A stretch of DNA of 64,000 nucleotides from CBDCIS01 sp965217565 (GCA_965217565.1 CBDCIS010000011.1:1-64000); one strand, 5' to 3'. Numbered from the stretch's first letter, positions 37,849 through 46,739 are shown. Notes: generated by a model not told the origin, from the sequence alone. Numbers and translations: made by a program.

Positions 37849-39024
37849 ACCACTAGATTGCTGACGAATTTTAACAAGCGTTCGAAAGGATGTCCTTGAC
37901 ACCTGCAAATGGCTCGGATTTCAGATTCAGGGCTTCAACTTTTGCCTTAAGCAGATCGATGAGACAAATATCGCCTGCTAGCACAGCGCGGAAGTCCTCG
38001 CCGTTCATTAGGAACACTCTCTTGTCTGGCTCCTGTTTCATCACGTCCACTACATGGCAAGACCAGCCATTTACAGAGATGAACACACCCATTGTCTGGG
38101 GACTAGATCGACGTACCTTTGAGAGGAATGGGTCGACCTCTTCTCTGCTCGTCTTCTTGGCCCGCCATCTGCACTCGACCAAGTAGTACCAATTGTCGAG
38201 CTCGAATGCCCCATCTATTTGCTCACCGCCAGCGTTCCTGGTAAAGCTCTCTCTAACTGAGATGTTGAAGGTCTTAAACAAACTATTTGTAATCTGCTCA
38301 AAACGATAGCCCCGTGTCTGCGGGCTTGTCGAGCCGTTCCATAGATCATCATATGTCCGAAGTAATAGTTGCAACGGTGTTCCTCGTCCGCTGGTAAAGT
38401 TAGGAGCTAATTCACCCAACTGATCAAGAAATTTGAGATACGTCCAGGATTCTTGACCCTTAATCAACCCCAAGTATTCAATCTTACCCTTGAGGACTTG
38501 TTCAAATCGAGGAGCGGTTAGCCAAGGAGCACGATGTTTGGTGCAATACTTCCTTTCCCAATCTTCTTGGGCCGCACACAGCCCATGTTTTCTCCAAGCG
38601 TGTAGCATCGCTCGGATCTGGTTTGTGAATCTCCGCGGCAAATTCGGGAAGTCGTTGACCGTGACGCCAGTCACCGCTTGCCGGTGGTGTTGGCCGCTCA
38701 ACCTAATCTTCCCGTCGTTGATCGAAAAACCGTTTTGCTCAATCGTTCGTCTGAGTTCATCTCCCGGACGGATCTGATTAAGGTTATCGAAGACAGCAAT
38801 CTCGACTGGGAACCTTCGGCCAGTAGTAGAGAAAGTTATGTCATCAGCGTATCGAGTATAGGTTGAGCGATTCCTTTTGGCTAGTTGCTGCAACTTGCTA
38901 TCCATCCGGGCGCAGATCATGTTGCTAATCACCGGAGATGTAGGTGCGCCCTGGGGGAGGCGGCGTTGGAAACAACAGACATGTGCAAGTACGGTTGCTA
39001 CCTTCTCAGGCAAGTAATACCATT

Positions 39025-39618
39025 TCATGTTGACGAGGCCGCATAGTGTGCCGGAAGACTTCGCGTTGTGTGTTCGATCCAACTCCACGCCGTGAGCGAC
39101 CGCACCCGACCCGGATCAGATTCAAGCTCACTCAGGTAGGCGTCAACCGCCTTCATCTTCTCCTCTATGCTCCCGTATATCCTGCCCTCCACCCACCTGC
39201 GGACCTCTTGGAAGACCCGCTCAGCGGGATTCAGCTCAGGACTATATGCAGGCTGCACGATCGTTGCCACTCCAACAGTCCGTACTATCTCACCCCGGTG
39301 ACCACGCGCTCCATCCCACACCAGGGCCTCGATGTCCGAGTGATGCTTCAGGCCATCGACTGCCACCGCTATAGCCGCAGACTTCATCGAATCGATCCAA
39401 CCCCACAACAGCTTGCCCCTCCGAACGTCTACCACCAGGAACAGGTACATCCACTTGTAGACCATCTGCACTCGCTGATGCACCTTCACTCCACGACGAC
39501 CCCACACCCTACGCACCATCCCCCGCAGGCCCACTCGCATCTCATCGGCAAAGCCAAAGGCCGTCTCAGAACTCACGCCCGCTTCGGCAAGGCAACAACC
39601 AAGCCCCCCTTTTTCCAC
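39025..39618 (-). CDS. IS630 transposase orfB, copy 2
   Basis: 197 residues, identical to the product at 23544-24137 (DDE half with LNPAERVFQEVRR). Probably expressed as a -1 frameshift fusion with orfA. Confidence 0.87.
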   Translation of the reverse strand: MEKGGLGCCLAEAGVSSETAFGFADEMRVGLRGMVRRVWGRRGVKVHQRVQMVYKWMYLFLVVDVRRGKLLWGWIDSMKSAAIAVAVDGLKHHSDIEALVWDGARGHRGEIVRTVGVATIVQPAYSPELNPAERVFQEVRRWVEGRIYGSIEEKMKAVDAYLSELESDPGRVRSLTAWSWIEHTTRSLPAHYAASST

Positions 39619-40091
39619 GACTCCTGCGCAGCTACGTCTGCCTTCTCATGACGGCCCCTCGGGACCTTCGGGCTGCATCCCAACCTCTCAAGCAGACCAT
39701 AGACGCTGCCCGACTTGTAGCTCACCCCATACTCGGACTCTATCCAGTCCCTGATCTCTCCCGCCGTTCTGAACCGTCCCGTCGACACCTCCTCGGTCAA
39801 CTCCTGCTCTTCATCTGTGCTCAGAAAGCGCGGTTTGCCCATGCCTCCCATCTTGTGGGACAACACTCCTTCCACACCTCCCTCTCTATACCAGCCCACC
39901 CACGTCTGTACCGTCCGGTAGTGGACTCCCACCGCTCTTGCCGCCTCACCGAACTGCCATCCCGACCGCACCAGCCACAGTCCATGGAGTCGAGTACGAA
40001 GGCTAGTGTCACGTTCTGCCCGGTAGGCCGCCTTCAGCGCCTCCGGTGTATCCTCCCCATGCCAATCTATTCGAAGCGGTCGTCCGATCAT
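39573..40091 (-). CDS. IS630 transposase orfA, copy 2
   Basis: 172 residues, identical in sequence to the product at 24092-24610 (helix-turn-helix, DNA-binding half). Overlaps orfB by 46 bp at the AAAAAGGGGGGC slip region. Confidence 0.85.
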   Translation of the reverse strand: MIGRPLRIDWHGEDTPEALKAAYRAERDTSLRTRLHGLWLVRSGWQFGEAARAVGVHYRTVQTWVGWYREGGVEGVLSHKMGGMGKPRFLSTDEEQELTEEVSTGRFRTAGEIRDWIESEYGVSYKSGSVYGLLERLGCSPKVPRGRHEKADVAAQESWKKGGLVVALPKRA

Positions 40092-40631
40092 CTGATACCC
40101 TCCAACACTGTATGTCGGCTAGAGCATGGATGAACTATTAGGACATCGCTAGATACTTCCAGGTCTTGTTATCATCAAATGGTATAATACGGCTTGCCCA
40201 TGAACATTCCACGTACACGTCCGAAATTGATCGAATGGAAGAAGTCTTTCAGATCAACGTTGAATAGCCACCGCTTCCCCACATGCTGCTGCGCATTGGA
40301 CTTCACGCTTTTCCCCACCACGAATCCATGTACGCTTGGCTTGGCACGATAGACTGACTGTAACACTTGGTTTAGTTTCTGTTGCAGAATCTTGACGTTC
40401 GTACTGGGCCCATCAATCGTTCGCGCCTCGCCGTTCTTTTTGGGAATGCAGAATGTAAAGTACCTTTGCGATTCAGGGATGCGATAGATCCAATAGTTGA
40501 GGTCCCGGTACCCAACTTCAAGCATCTCAGCTACGTCTTTCGGTCGTTTGAGTGCCCAGAATAATTTCTGAAATTGGTCAGGACTCCGCTGTAGTAAAGG
40601 ATTCAAAGTTCATGCCTCAAACAAAGAGAAA

Positions 40632-40780
40632 GAGGTGCCCGTAGCTGAATTTTGCCTTCCTCGCTGGGACACAGCACCCAGACAGTACAGGCTCACTGCA
40701 ACAGCGAGCGTAAAGCACTCCTTGGTATGTGGTCACCGCTGGATCAGCGGCAATAATTAATCCGTTGCCTCGGGCACCTC
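40632..40780 (-). ncRNA. Retron msr-msd RNA
   Basis: In transcript sense the RNA begins with GAGGTGCCCG (40780-40771, a1) and ends with CGGGCACCTC (40641-40632, a2), a perfect 10-nt inverted repeat enclosing 129 nt. Inside are an msr-like hairpin with 6-bp stem CCGCTG/CAGCGG (40750-40736) and an msd-like stem CTCGCTG/CAGCGAG (40708-40702 with 40666-40660). AG follows a1, where the branching guanosine of retrons is usually found. The RNA ends 25 bp before the reverse transcriptase start, and a TATAAT lies seven bases upstream of a1. This is the standard retron order. Confidence 0.8.
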
Positions 40781-40786
40781 ATTGAA

Positions 40787-40792
40787 ATTATA
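40787..40792 (-). promoter_or_regulatory. -10 box of the retron RNA
   Basis: TATAAT on the minus strand. The predicted start point seven bases downstream coincides with the first base of repeat a1 (40780). No good -35 element was found at 16-18 bp. Confidence 0.6.
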
Positions 40793-40930
40793 CACGATTG
40801 ATTTCCTAGTAACTATTGGTACTCGTTGTGCACGCAGGGCAATTGTAAGCCTGGCGACCAACTAAACTCCAAACGTGAGCGTCTCCTAATCCTGATTCTG
40901 GCCCAGAAATACTGAGATGGCAAAACTGGC

Positions 40931-40960
40931 TTGCGGAATCATCGCTGCGCGGGTTACAAT
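40931..40960 (+). promoter_or_regulatory. Promoter of rplS
   Basis: TTGCGG (40931-40936), an 18-bp spacer and TACAAT (40955-40960), about 50 bp before the L19 start. The 40793-40930 stretch before it holds no gene. Confidence 0.5.
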
Positions 40961-41010
40961 GCTTTGAACGTTTTTTCCCGACTTACCAACCCAAGACAGG
41001 ATATTTGCAG

Positions 41011-41352
41011 ATGGAAGCGCCGGACCTTATCAAGCTGGAGCCCAACCCCAATATCGAGGAGTTCAAGCCGGGCGACACCGTCAGGGTGAGCGCCAGGGTG
41101 ACAGAGGGCAACAGAACGAGAATCCAGGTATTCGAAGGGGTCGTAATACGCAGCAGGGGAAGCGGCCCCGGAGCCTCTTTCACCGTCCGCAGGGTAACCC
41201 ACGAGATTGGCGTTGAGCGAACCTTCATGCGGTACTCCCCGAACGTGGAGGGCGTGAAGGTCGTCCGGCGCGGCGTCGTGCGTCGGGCGCGGCTATACTA
41301 TCTCAGGGGACGCTCGGGACGCGCCGCGCGCATCAAGGAGCGCCGCTTCTAG
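41011..41352 (+). CDS. rplS: 50S ribosomal protein L19
   Basis: A 113-residue protein of the 30S-50S interface. FKPGDTVRVSARVTEGNRTRIQ, FEGVVIRSRGSG, FTVRRVTHEIGVERTF and the basic C-terminal RARLYYLRGRSGRAARIKER are characteristic of L19. It is alone here, not in the usual rpsP-rimM-trmD-rplS order. It converges with nth and the two coding regions overlap by 20 bp at their 3' ends. Confidence 0.95.
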   Translation: MEAPDLIKLEPNPNIEEFKPGDTVRVSARVTEGNRTRIQVFEGVVIRSRGSGPGASFTVRRVTHEIGVERTFMRYSPNVEGVKVVRRGVVRRARLYYLRGRSGRAARIKERRF

Positions 41353-42040
41353 TCCGTCGCTTCGCCTTTACACCTGATGGCACACGGGAGGGGCAGCCCC
41401 ACGCCAGCGCACAATCATCGCAGTGGGGACGCTGCGCCTTGCAGACCTGCCGCCCGTGGCGGATGAGATACATGTGGAAGGCGAACACGTCCTCGCTCGC
41501 CACCATCGGCTCGAGAATGTCGTGAGCCTGGTCCGCCGTAACCTTCTGGCCTATCAGTCCCAGCCGCTTGGACACGCGATAGATATGAGTGTCCACCGGC
41601 ATAGCGGGCATACCCAGGGAGAAGCAGAGAATGATCGCGGCCGTCTTGGGGCCGACGCCGGGAAGCGCCCTGAGCCACGTCTTCGCCTCACTCAGAGGCA
41701 TTTCGCCAAGAAAGGAGAGGTCGAAGGAGCCGAGCTCTTCGGCGATTTGCTGAAGCACCGTCTTTATCCTGGGAGCCTTTACCTTCGCCAGGCCTCCCAT
41801 GCGGATCGCGTCCTCGATGTCCTCGACGGGAGCGCTCGCGATCGCCTCCACAGTGCCAAAGGTGTCCATGAGGTTGTTGAAGGCGCGCTCCGAATTGATG
41901 TCGGAGGTGTGCTGGGACAGGATCGTATAGACCAGCTCTGACGCGGGGTCGTACCTGTGGCGCCACTCTACGGGGCCGTACTCTTCACCCAGCAAACTCA
42001 TCACGTCTTGCGCCGAAACACGACGTCGCCTTGGACTCAC
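41333..42040 (-). CDS. nth: Endonuclease III-family DNA glycosylase
   Basis: Removes oxidised pyrimidines by base excision. The helix-hairpin-helix LPGVGPKTAAIIL carries the catalytic Lys; the catalytic Asp is in PVDTHIYRVSKRLGL. The iron-sulphur cluster ligands fit Cys-x6-Cys-x2-Cys-x5-Cys exactly (CKAQRPHCDDCALAWGC). GTG 42040 is a likely start giving 235 residues; an upstream GTG at 42130 would add 30 residues rich in Arg that are not part of the fold. The 3' end overlaps rplS by 20 bp. Confidence 0.88.
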   Translation of the reverse strand: MSPRRRRVSAQDVMSLLGEEYGPVEWRHRYDPASELVYTILSQHTSDINSERAFNNLMDTFGTVEAIASAPVEDIEDAIRMGGLAKVKAPRIKTVLQQIAEELGSFDLSFLGEMPLSEAKTWLRALPGVGPKTAAIILCFSLGMPAMPVDTHIYRVSKRLGLIGQKVTADQAHDILEPMVASEDVFAFHMYLIRHGRQVCKAQRPHCDDCALAWGCPSRVPSGVKAKRRTRSGAP

Positions 42041-42362
42041 TCTCCGCACGTCCTTTCGACTATCACACAAAGGGCCGGAATCGCGCCGCGCCGCATAGTA
42101 CCCTGCGCCACGCCCCGTTAAGGTTACCACAATCCCACCGGGACATGGGTCTCAGCACGCCGAAAGACAAAACCGCGCAGGCAACCTTTCAGACTTCATG
42201 GCATCTCGAAAGTTACTCTCGCAAAGAACGCTAGTGAACCGGCATCCGATGGCTTACAATAGATAGGTTGGAGCGCGAGCGGGGACGGCGCGCCGGAACG
42301 CTGCCAGCGCGCCTAGCCGACGCCCTCTCTGGGCGCTCTCTCAGCCAAGGAGAAACAACACA

Positions 42363-45300
42363 ATGCGCTTTGTTACAGAGTTCGCCATTAAGCGGCGGTC
42401 CGTGACACTACTCGCCATAGTCTTGGTGCTCGTTTCCGGGGTACTCACCTATAGGAATCTGCCCGTCGAACTCTTCCCCGAGATAGAGTTCCCGCTCATC
42501 ACCGTCTCCGCATTTTATCCTTCGGCCAATCCCGAGGCCGTCGTGCGGGAAGTTACCGCGCCCATAGAAAACGCGATTCTGGGCGTGGGAGGACTGGAGA
42601 ACCTGCAGTCGGTATCGACTGAGAACCGCTCCATTGTCATCAGCAGCTTCGAGTTCGGCACGGACATGGAAGAGGCCGAGAACGTCATCATCTCCAACTT
42701 GGGCGGCATCCAGTTCCCGGCCTCCGTTCACCAGCCATCGGTGGCGCGCGTAAACCCCGACACCTTCCCCGTGCTCCAGCTCGGCATCACCGGCGACGGC
42801 GGCATGGCCCTGTTGCAGCGGGCTCTCGAGTCCTCGATATCCCCCGCGCTCAACTCGGTCAAAGGCGTGTCCATGGTTGAGGTCGCGGGCGGCGTGGAGA
42901 GCCGCGTGCTGGTGACCGTGGACCCGGACAGGCTGCTGGAAAACGGCATCTCCATGTTGCAAGTGTCCCAGGCGCTCAGCCAGAACAACGTCACGCTGCC
43001 CGCGGGAATCATCATCGACGAGGGCAGGGCGTTTCCAATCAAGACGACCAACTCGTTCGGCTCCCTAGAGGAGTTGGGCGACCTGGTGATAGGCGCGTCG
43101 CCCTCGCTCCCGCCGCCGACGGGGCAGACGCCGTCCACTCCTCCCGCGCCCGTCCGGCTGCGCGACGTAGCCGAGGTGCAGCTTGGGCTTGGCATTCCGA
43201 CCAGCATCTCGCGCACCAACGGCAAGCCCAGCCTTGGCGTGAGCGTCATTAAGGAAGCGGACGCCAACACCATCGACGTAACCACCGACGCGCTCGCCGC
43301 CCTGGACGCCCTCGCGCTCCCGTCGGGAGTCGAAATCGCCACCGTCTCCAACAGCGGCCCCGACATACAGGCACAGATAGACACCCTTCAGCGCGAGGCG
43401 ATACTCGGTTTCGCGATCGCCGTCGCCGTCGTGTTCCTGTTCATGGTCACGCTGAAGCCGTCCGTGCCGCGCGGCTTGCTCAATACGCTGCGGCCCACCA
43501 TCGTCATCGGGCTGTCGATACCGCTCAGCATCTTCGCCGGCGTGCTGCTGATAGGCTGGCAGGGACTCAGCCTCAACTTCATGACGCTCGGAGGATTGGC
43601 TATCTCGGTTGGGCGGGTCGTTGATGACAGCATCGTTGTGCTGGAAAACGTCTATCGACACGTTCAGGGAGGCCGAGAGCGTTGGCGCGCCGCCCTCCAG
43701 GCCACGGTCGAGGTCGGCCCCGCTATCACCGCATCGACGCTGACGACGATAGCGGTGTTCGTGCCCCTCGCCTTCATCAAAGGACTCGTGGGCGCGTTCT
43801 TCTTCCCGTTCGCCCTCTCGGTCAGCTTCGCGCTGATAGCGTCGCTGGCTGTCGCGCTGATAGCCATTCCAGTGCTGGGCGCGTACCTGCTGCGCCCCGG
43901 CGACCTGCCTGATGACGCGGGTGAGGGAGATGAGCTCGTGGAGACGGAAACCTGGATGCAGCGCGCCTACGCCCCCGTGCTCAGGTGGGCGCTAAACCAC
44001 AAGGCCGTTACGCTGATAGTCGCCGTTCTTCTCACGCTGGGCAGCCTGGGACTGCTTGGAATCATACCTGTGACGCTCTTCCCGTCGGGCGGCGACCGCT
44101 TCGTGCGGGTCGATCTTGTAATGCCGCCGGGTACCTCGGCGGAGAGAACCATCGAGGAGGTCGCCGGGATAGAGGCGCAGCTCGCAGCCTACTCCAGTAT
44201 CTACACGACCACAATCGGAAGCCCGGGGGCGGCGTTCGGCTCCAGCGGCCCCGGAGGGTTCGATCGCGCCAACAGTCTCGTGCGGCTGAGTGAGGACGCG
44301 CCTGACGACGTAGCCAGGGACATCAGGCGGCAGTTGGAGGGCACGCCGGGCAGAATCGTCACTGTGACTGAGGTGAGTTCCGGCCCTCCACAGGGCGGCT
44401 TGGACATCACCGTCACCGGCTCCAGCTACGACGACATTTCCAGGACTACGCGCGAACTCGTCACCAACCTGGCGGCCATAGGAGGCATCGTCAACGTCTC
44501 AGACGACGCCAGCGAGGACAGGGACGAGATCGTCATCGACGTCGAGCCCGGCAAGGCCAGCGCGCTCGGCCTCACCGCGCAGAGTGTGGCCTTGCAGGTC
44601 AGGCAGTACCTCGCGGGACAGTCCGTTACGCAGCTGAGCGTGGGCGGCGAGAACGTGGACGTTGTGCTGATAGGGCGGTCGGCCGACATCAGCGACCTCG
44701 AAAGCGTAGAGAGCATCATGGTTGCCGGCCTGGCCGGCGCGGCTCCCCTGGGTCAACTTGCGGACGTTACCATACAGAAGAGCCCGGTTAGCATCAGCCG
44801 AACCGACGGGCGCAGGTCCGCCAGGATAACAGGCAGCATCGTCGATGAGGACACGCAAGCGGTTGGCAGGCTGGTTCAGTCGGAGATAGACAGACTCGTT
44901 CTGCCGCCCGGCGTCGAGATTAGCAGCGGAGGCGTGTTCACCCAGATAGCCGAGGGCTTCCGGAGCATATTCACGGCGATGGCCGTCGGAATCGCGCTGA
45001 TCTATCTCGTCATGGTTGCCAGCCTGGGGTCGCTCCGAAACCCGTTCGTCATCATAACGAGCCTGCCGTTGGCGCTGATCGGCGCACTGGGCGCGCTCGC
45101 CATTACGGGCCGCGCGCTGGGCTTGCCCGCGATGATGGGCGTCCTGCTGCTCATCGGCGTCGTCGTGACCAACGCGATAGTGCTGGTTGCCTTCGTGGAG
45201 CAGCTCCGAGAGAAGGGGATGAGCGTGCGCGAGGCCCTCATCAGCGGCGGCAGAACACGGCTGCGCCCCATACTCATGACGGCGATCACGACCAGCTTCG

Positions 45301-45530
45301 CGCTCGTTCCACTGGCGGCCTTCGTCTCCGAGGAAGGCGGCATCATCAGCGCGGAACTGGCGACGGTGGTGATAGGCGGCCTCATCACCTCTACAGCGCT
45401 AACGCTGATAGTGGTGCCGGTGGTTTACACGCTGGCCAACGAGAGCATCCCGCGGCTGCTGGGCCGTCTCTTCTTGCACTTCCCGGCGCGTGGGCAGGCC
45501 TTGCCGGACCCCACACCGACGAGCGACTAG
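42363..45530 (+). CDS. RND-superfamily efflux transporter (AcrB/MexB-like)
   Basis: A 1055-residue inner-membrane pump with the 12-helix, two-porter-domain layout. TM1 begins at FAIKRRSVTLLAIVLVLVSG, and the proton-relay Asp-Asp pair is in SVGRVVDDSIVVLENVYRH. Both halves repeat the pattern (second TM1 about residue 550, GVVVTNAIVLVAFVEQ late). No membrane-fusion or outer-membrane partner is nearby, so it may work alone or with distant partners, which matters if the cell has a single membrane. AAGGAGA lies before ATG 42363. The stop codon is provided by the target site of the IS5-type insertion that follows. Confidence 0.9.
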   Translation: MRFVTEFAIKRRSVTLLAIVLVLVSGVLTYRNLPVELFPEIEFPLITVSAFYPSANPEAVVREVTAPIENAILGVGGLENLQSVSTENRSIVISSFEFGTDMEEAENVIISNLGGIQFPASVHQPSVARVNPDTFPVLQLGITGDGGMALLQRALESSISPALNSVKGVSMVEVAGGVESRVLVTVDPDRLLENGISMLQVSQALSQNNVTLPAGIIIDEGRAFPIKTTNSFGSLEELGDLVIGASPSLPPPTGQTPSTPPAPVRLRDVAEVQLGLGIPTSISRTNGKPSLGVSVIKEADANTIDVTTDALAALDALALPSGVEIATVSNSGPDIQAQIDTLQREAILGFAIAVAVVFLFMVTLKPSVPRGLLNTLRPTIVIGLSIPLSIFAGVLLIGWQGLSLNFMTLGGLAISVGRVVDDSIVVLENVYRHVQGGRERWRAALQATVEVGPAITASTLTTIAVFVPLAFIKGLVGAFFFPFALSVSFALIASLAVALIAIPVLGAYLLRPGDLPDDAGEGDELVETETWMQRAYAPVLRWALNHKAVTLIVAVLLTLGSLGLLGIIPVTLFPSGGDRFVRVDLVMPPGTSAERTIEEVAGIEAQLAAYSSIYTTTIGSPGAAFGSSGPGGFDRANSLVRLSEDAPDDVARDIRRQLEGTPGRIVTVTEVSSGPPQGGLDITVTGSSYDDISRTTRELVTNLAAIGGIVNVSDDASEDRDEIVIDVEPGKASALGLTAQSVALQVRQYLAGQSVTQLSVGGENVDVVLIGRSADISDLESVESIMVAGLAGAAPLGQLADVTIQKSPVSISRTDGRRSARITGSIVDEDTQAVGRLVQSEIDRLVLPPGVEISSGGVFTQIAEGFRSIFTAMAVGIALIYLVMVASLGSLRNPFVIITSLPLALIGALGALAITGRALGLPAMMGVLLLIGVVVTNAIVLVAFVEQLREKGMSVREALISGGRTRLRPILMTAITTSFALVPLAAFVSEEGGIISAELATVVIGGLITSTALTLIVVPVVYTLANESIPRLLGRLFLHFPARGQALPDPTPTSD

Positions 45531-45572
45531 GGTCTGTTCACACTAATAGCCAAATTATGTTACAATCCGAGA

Positions 45573-45980
45573 ATGGAAATCACCGAAGTTCAGTACCAAC
45601 GAATTGCGCCGATCCTTCCCGTTCAGCGTGGCAACGTCAGCCTGTCGAACCTGCAAGTACTCAACGCTATCCTCTATGTCGCCGAGCAAGGCTGCAAATG
45701 GCGGGGATTGCCGCCTCGATTTGGCAACTGGCACACCGTCTACACCCGGATGAACCGGTGGTCCAAGAACGGTGTGCTCGACCGGGTTTTCGAGTATCTT
45801 CAACGAGAGCACATAGTGCGTATCAAGATAGAAGCGGTTTCCATGGACAGTACCATAGTCAAGGTCCATCCCGATGGAACCGGTGCGTTAAAAAAAACGG
45901 ACCCCAGTCCATCGGCAAGTCCCGTGGCGGCTGGACCACCAAGATTCATATGGTTGCCGCGGATGCTAGAACAGCCGTGA
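45573..45980 (+). CDS. IS5-type transposase, first frame
   Basis: The DUF4096-like N-terminal region (YQRIAPILPVQRG, CKWRGLPPRFGNWHTVYTR) and the first catalytic Asp in VSMDSTIV. The frame shifts at a run of eight A (45889-45897) where a -1 slip continues as LKKNGPQSIGKSRGGWTTKIH. Confidence 0.83.
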   Translation: MEITEVQYQRIAPILPVQRGNVSLSNLQVLNAILYVAEQGCKWRGLPPRFGNWHTVYTRMNRWSKNGVLDRVFEYLQREHIVRIKIEAVSMDSTIVKVHPDGTGALKKTDPSPSASPVAAGPPRFIWLPRMLEQP

Positions 45981-46330
45981 CGTTCTCCCTTTCTCCCGGA
46001 CAGGCCCACGATGCGCCGGAGGGGCGAAAGCTGCTAAAGCGCCTCGGAACACAGGACCAGAACCCGTTCCTGTTAATGGACCGGGCATACGAGGGGAATG
46101 AGACCCGCCAACTGGCGTTGGCCCTGGGGTTCACCCCGATAGTTCCGCCCCTGAGCACGAGGGTTGACCCTTGGCAGTACGACCGGGAGATGTACAAGCG
46201 TCGGAACGAAATCGAGCGGTTGTTTCGACGGTTGAAGGGCTTTCGGCGCATCTTCTCTCGCTTTGAGAAGCTGGACGCTCTCTTCCTTGGGTTCATCCTG
46301 TTTGCGCTCATCTTCGATGCGTTGCGTTAG
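45899..46330 (+). CDS. IS5-type transposase, second frame
   Basis: Catalytic C-terminal part with Asp in LLMDRAYEG and Glu in RNEIERLFRRLKGFRR, the DDE_Tnp_1 signature. Open from the -1 slip site, with no good start codon of its own. Confidence 0.83.
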   Translation, partial: GPQSIGKSRGGWTTKIHMVAADARTAVTFSLSPGQAHDAPEGRKLLKRLGTQDQNPFLLMDRAYEGNETRQLALALGFTPIVPPLSTRVDPWQYDREMYKRRNEIERLFRRLKGFRRIFSRFEKLDALFLGFILFALIFDALR

Positions 46331-46343
46331 TGTGAACAGGCCC

Positions 46344-46739
46344 TAGCCCATGCGACCATTGGTCGAGGTTTGCAGGCGGGCGACCTGGATTACCGAGCGG
46401 CGGGGACTTGGGGCGCAGGACTTACCGAAAACCTGTTTCAATAGTAACGACATAGACGCAAAGATGCGATTTTTTGGCACAAATCTCACGAAGCTGCAGG
46501 CGTTTCCTCAACTTGACAAACGCTTGCAGGCTCATTTAACTTCACATTCAGGATAAACACTTGCGCCGTACAGACTACCGTGCGATTCGAACTTGGGCTA
46601 TGAAGATCATCCCACTAACACCAGACCCTCCTGAATTCAATACACTCCGTTCTCCTGCATCAACGAAGAAGGGCGAACTATTTCGGCTTTGCGCGGAGCC
46701 GGCATTCAAGGGTTGGTTCTTGCTGCCCGGAGGCTGCCT
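46344..46739. other. Intergenic after the IS5 element
   Basis: No firm gene. GCAGGCGTTT (46498-46507) and AAACGCTTGC (46520-46529) form a nearly perfect inverted repeat. GATTCGAACTT near 46592 only superficially resembles a tRNA T-arm complement. Confidence 0.4.

Larger units (their letters stand above)
36617..37855 (+). mobile_element. IS630-family element, second type
   Basis: The ends TAGTGGTCCAAC (36617-36628) and GTTGAACCACTA (37844-37855) are inverted repeats with one mismatch, each bearing the TA expected for IS630 targets. Two frames on the plus strand encode the transposase. It abuts the 3' end of the retron gene, whose stop is at 37871-37873. Confidence 0.87.
39018..40184 (-). mobile_element. 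IS630-family element, copy 2
   Basis: Same 1167-bp element as at 23537-24703, offset exactly 15481 bp, with no difference seen in its products. It is inserted in the retron reverse transcriptase gene in the same orientation. The flanks share TATTA on both sides. Identity between copies points to recent movement. Confidence 0.88.
37871..40606 (-). pseudogene. Retron reverse transcriptase with C-terminal PD-(D/E)XK nuclease domain, split by IS630
   Basis: Joining 40606-40185 to 39014-37871 gives 521 codons in frame. Residues 1-265 are a retron-type reverse transcriptase: NAQQH (104-108, the NAxxH motif of region X), FNVDLKDFFHS with Asp118, LPQGAPTSP (160-168), YADD (196-199) and VTG (255-257, region Y). 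Residues about 370-480 form a Mrr-like restriction-endonuclease fold: a FEQITNSLF helix, Asp408 in EQIDGAFEL and Glu421-Cys-Arg423 in YLVECRW (Arg where Lys is usual). TTG 40606 is the only start after an in-frame stop, with GAGG upstream. A matching msr-msd RNA lies just upstream. In known retrons the RT, RNA and a toxic effector form an anti-phage unit; here the effector seems fused. Disrupted as assembled. Confidence 0.85.
45530..46343 (+). mobile_element. IS5-family element (IS427-like), copy at 45.5 kb
   Basis: Terminal repeats GGGTCTGTTCACACTAA and TTAGTGTGAACAGGCCC match with one mismatch. Each end is flanked by CTA/TAG, giving a TA duplication in CTAG. It is inserted at the stop codon of the RND gene. 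Confidence 0.87.

Noticed and set aside
46585..46600. GATTCGAACTT resembling a tRNA T-arm
   Set aside because: No acceptor stem, D-arm or anticodon arm can be built around it on either strand.
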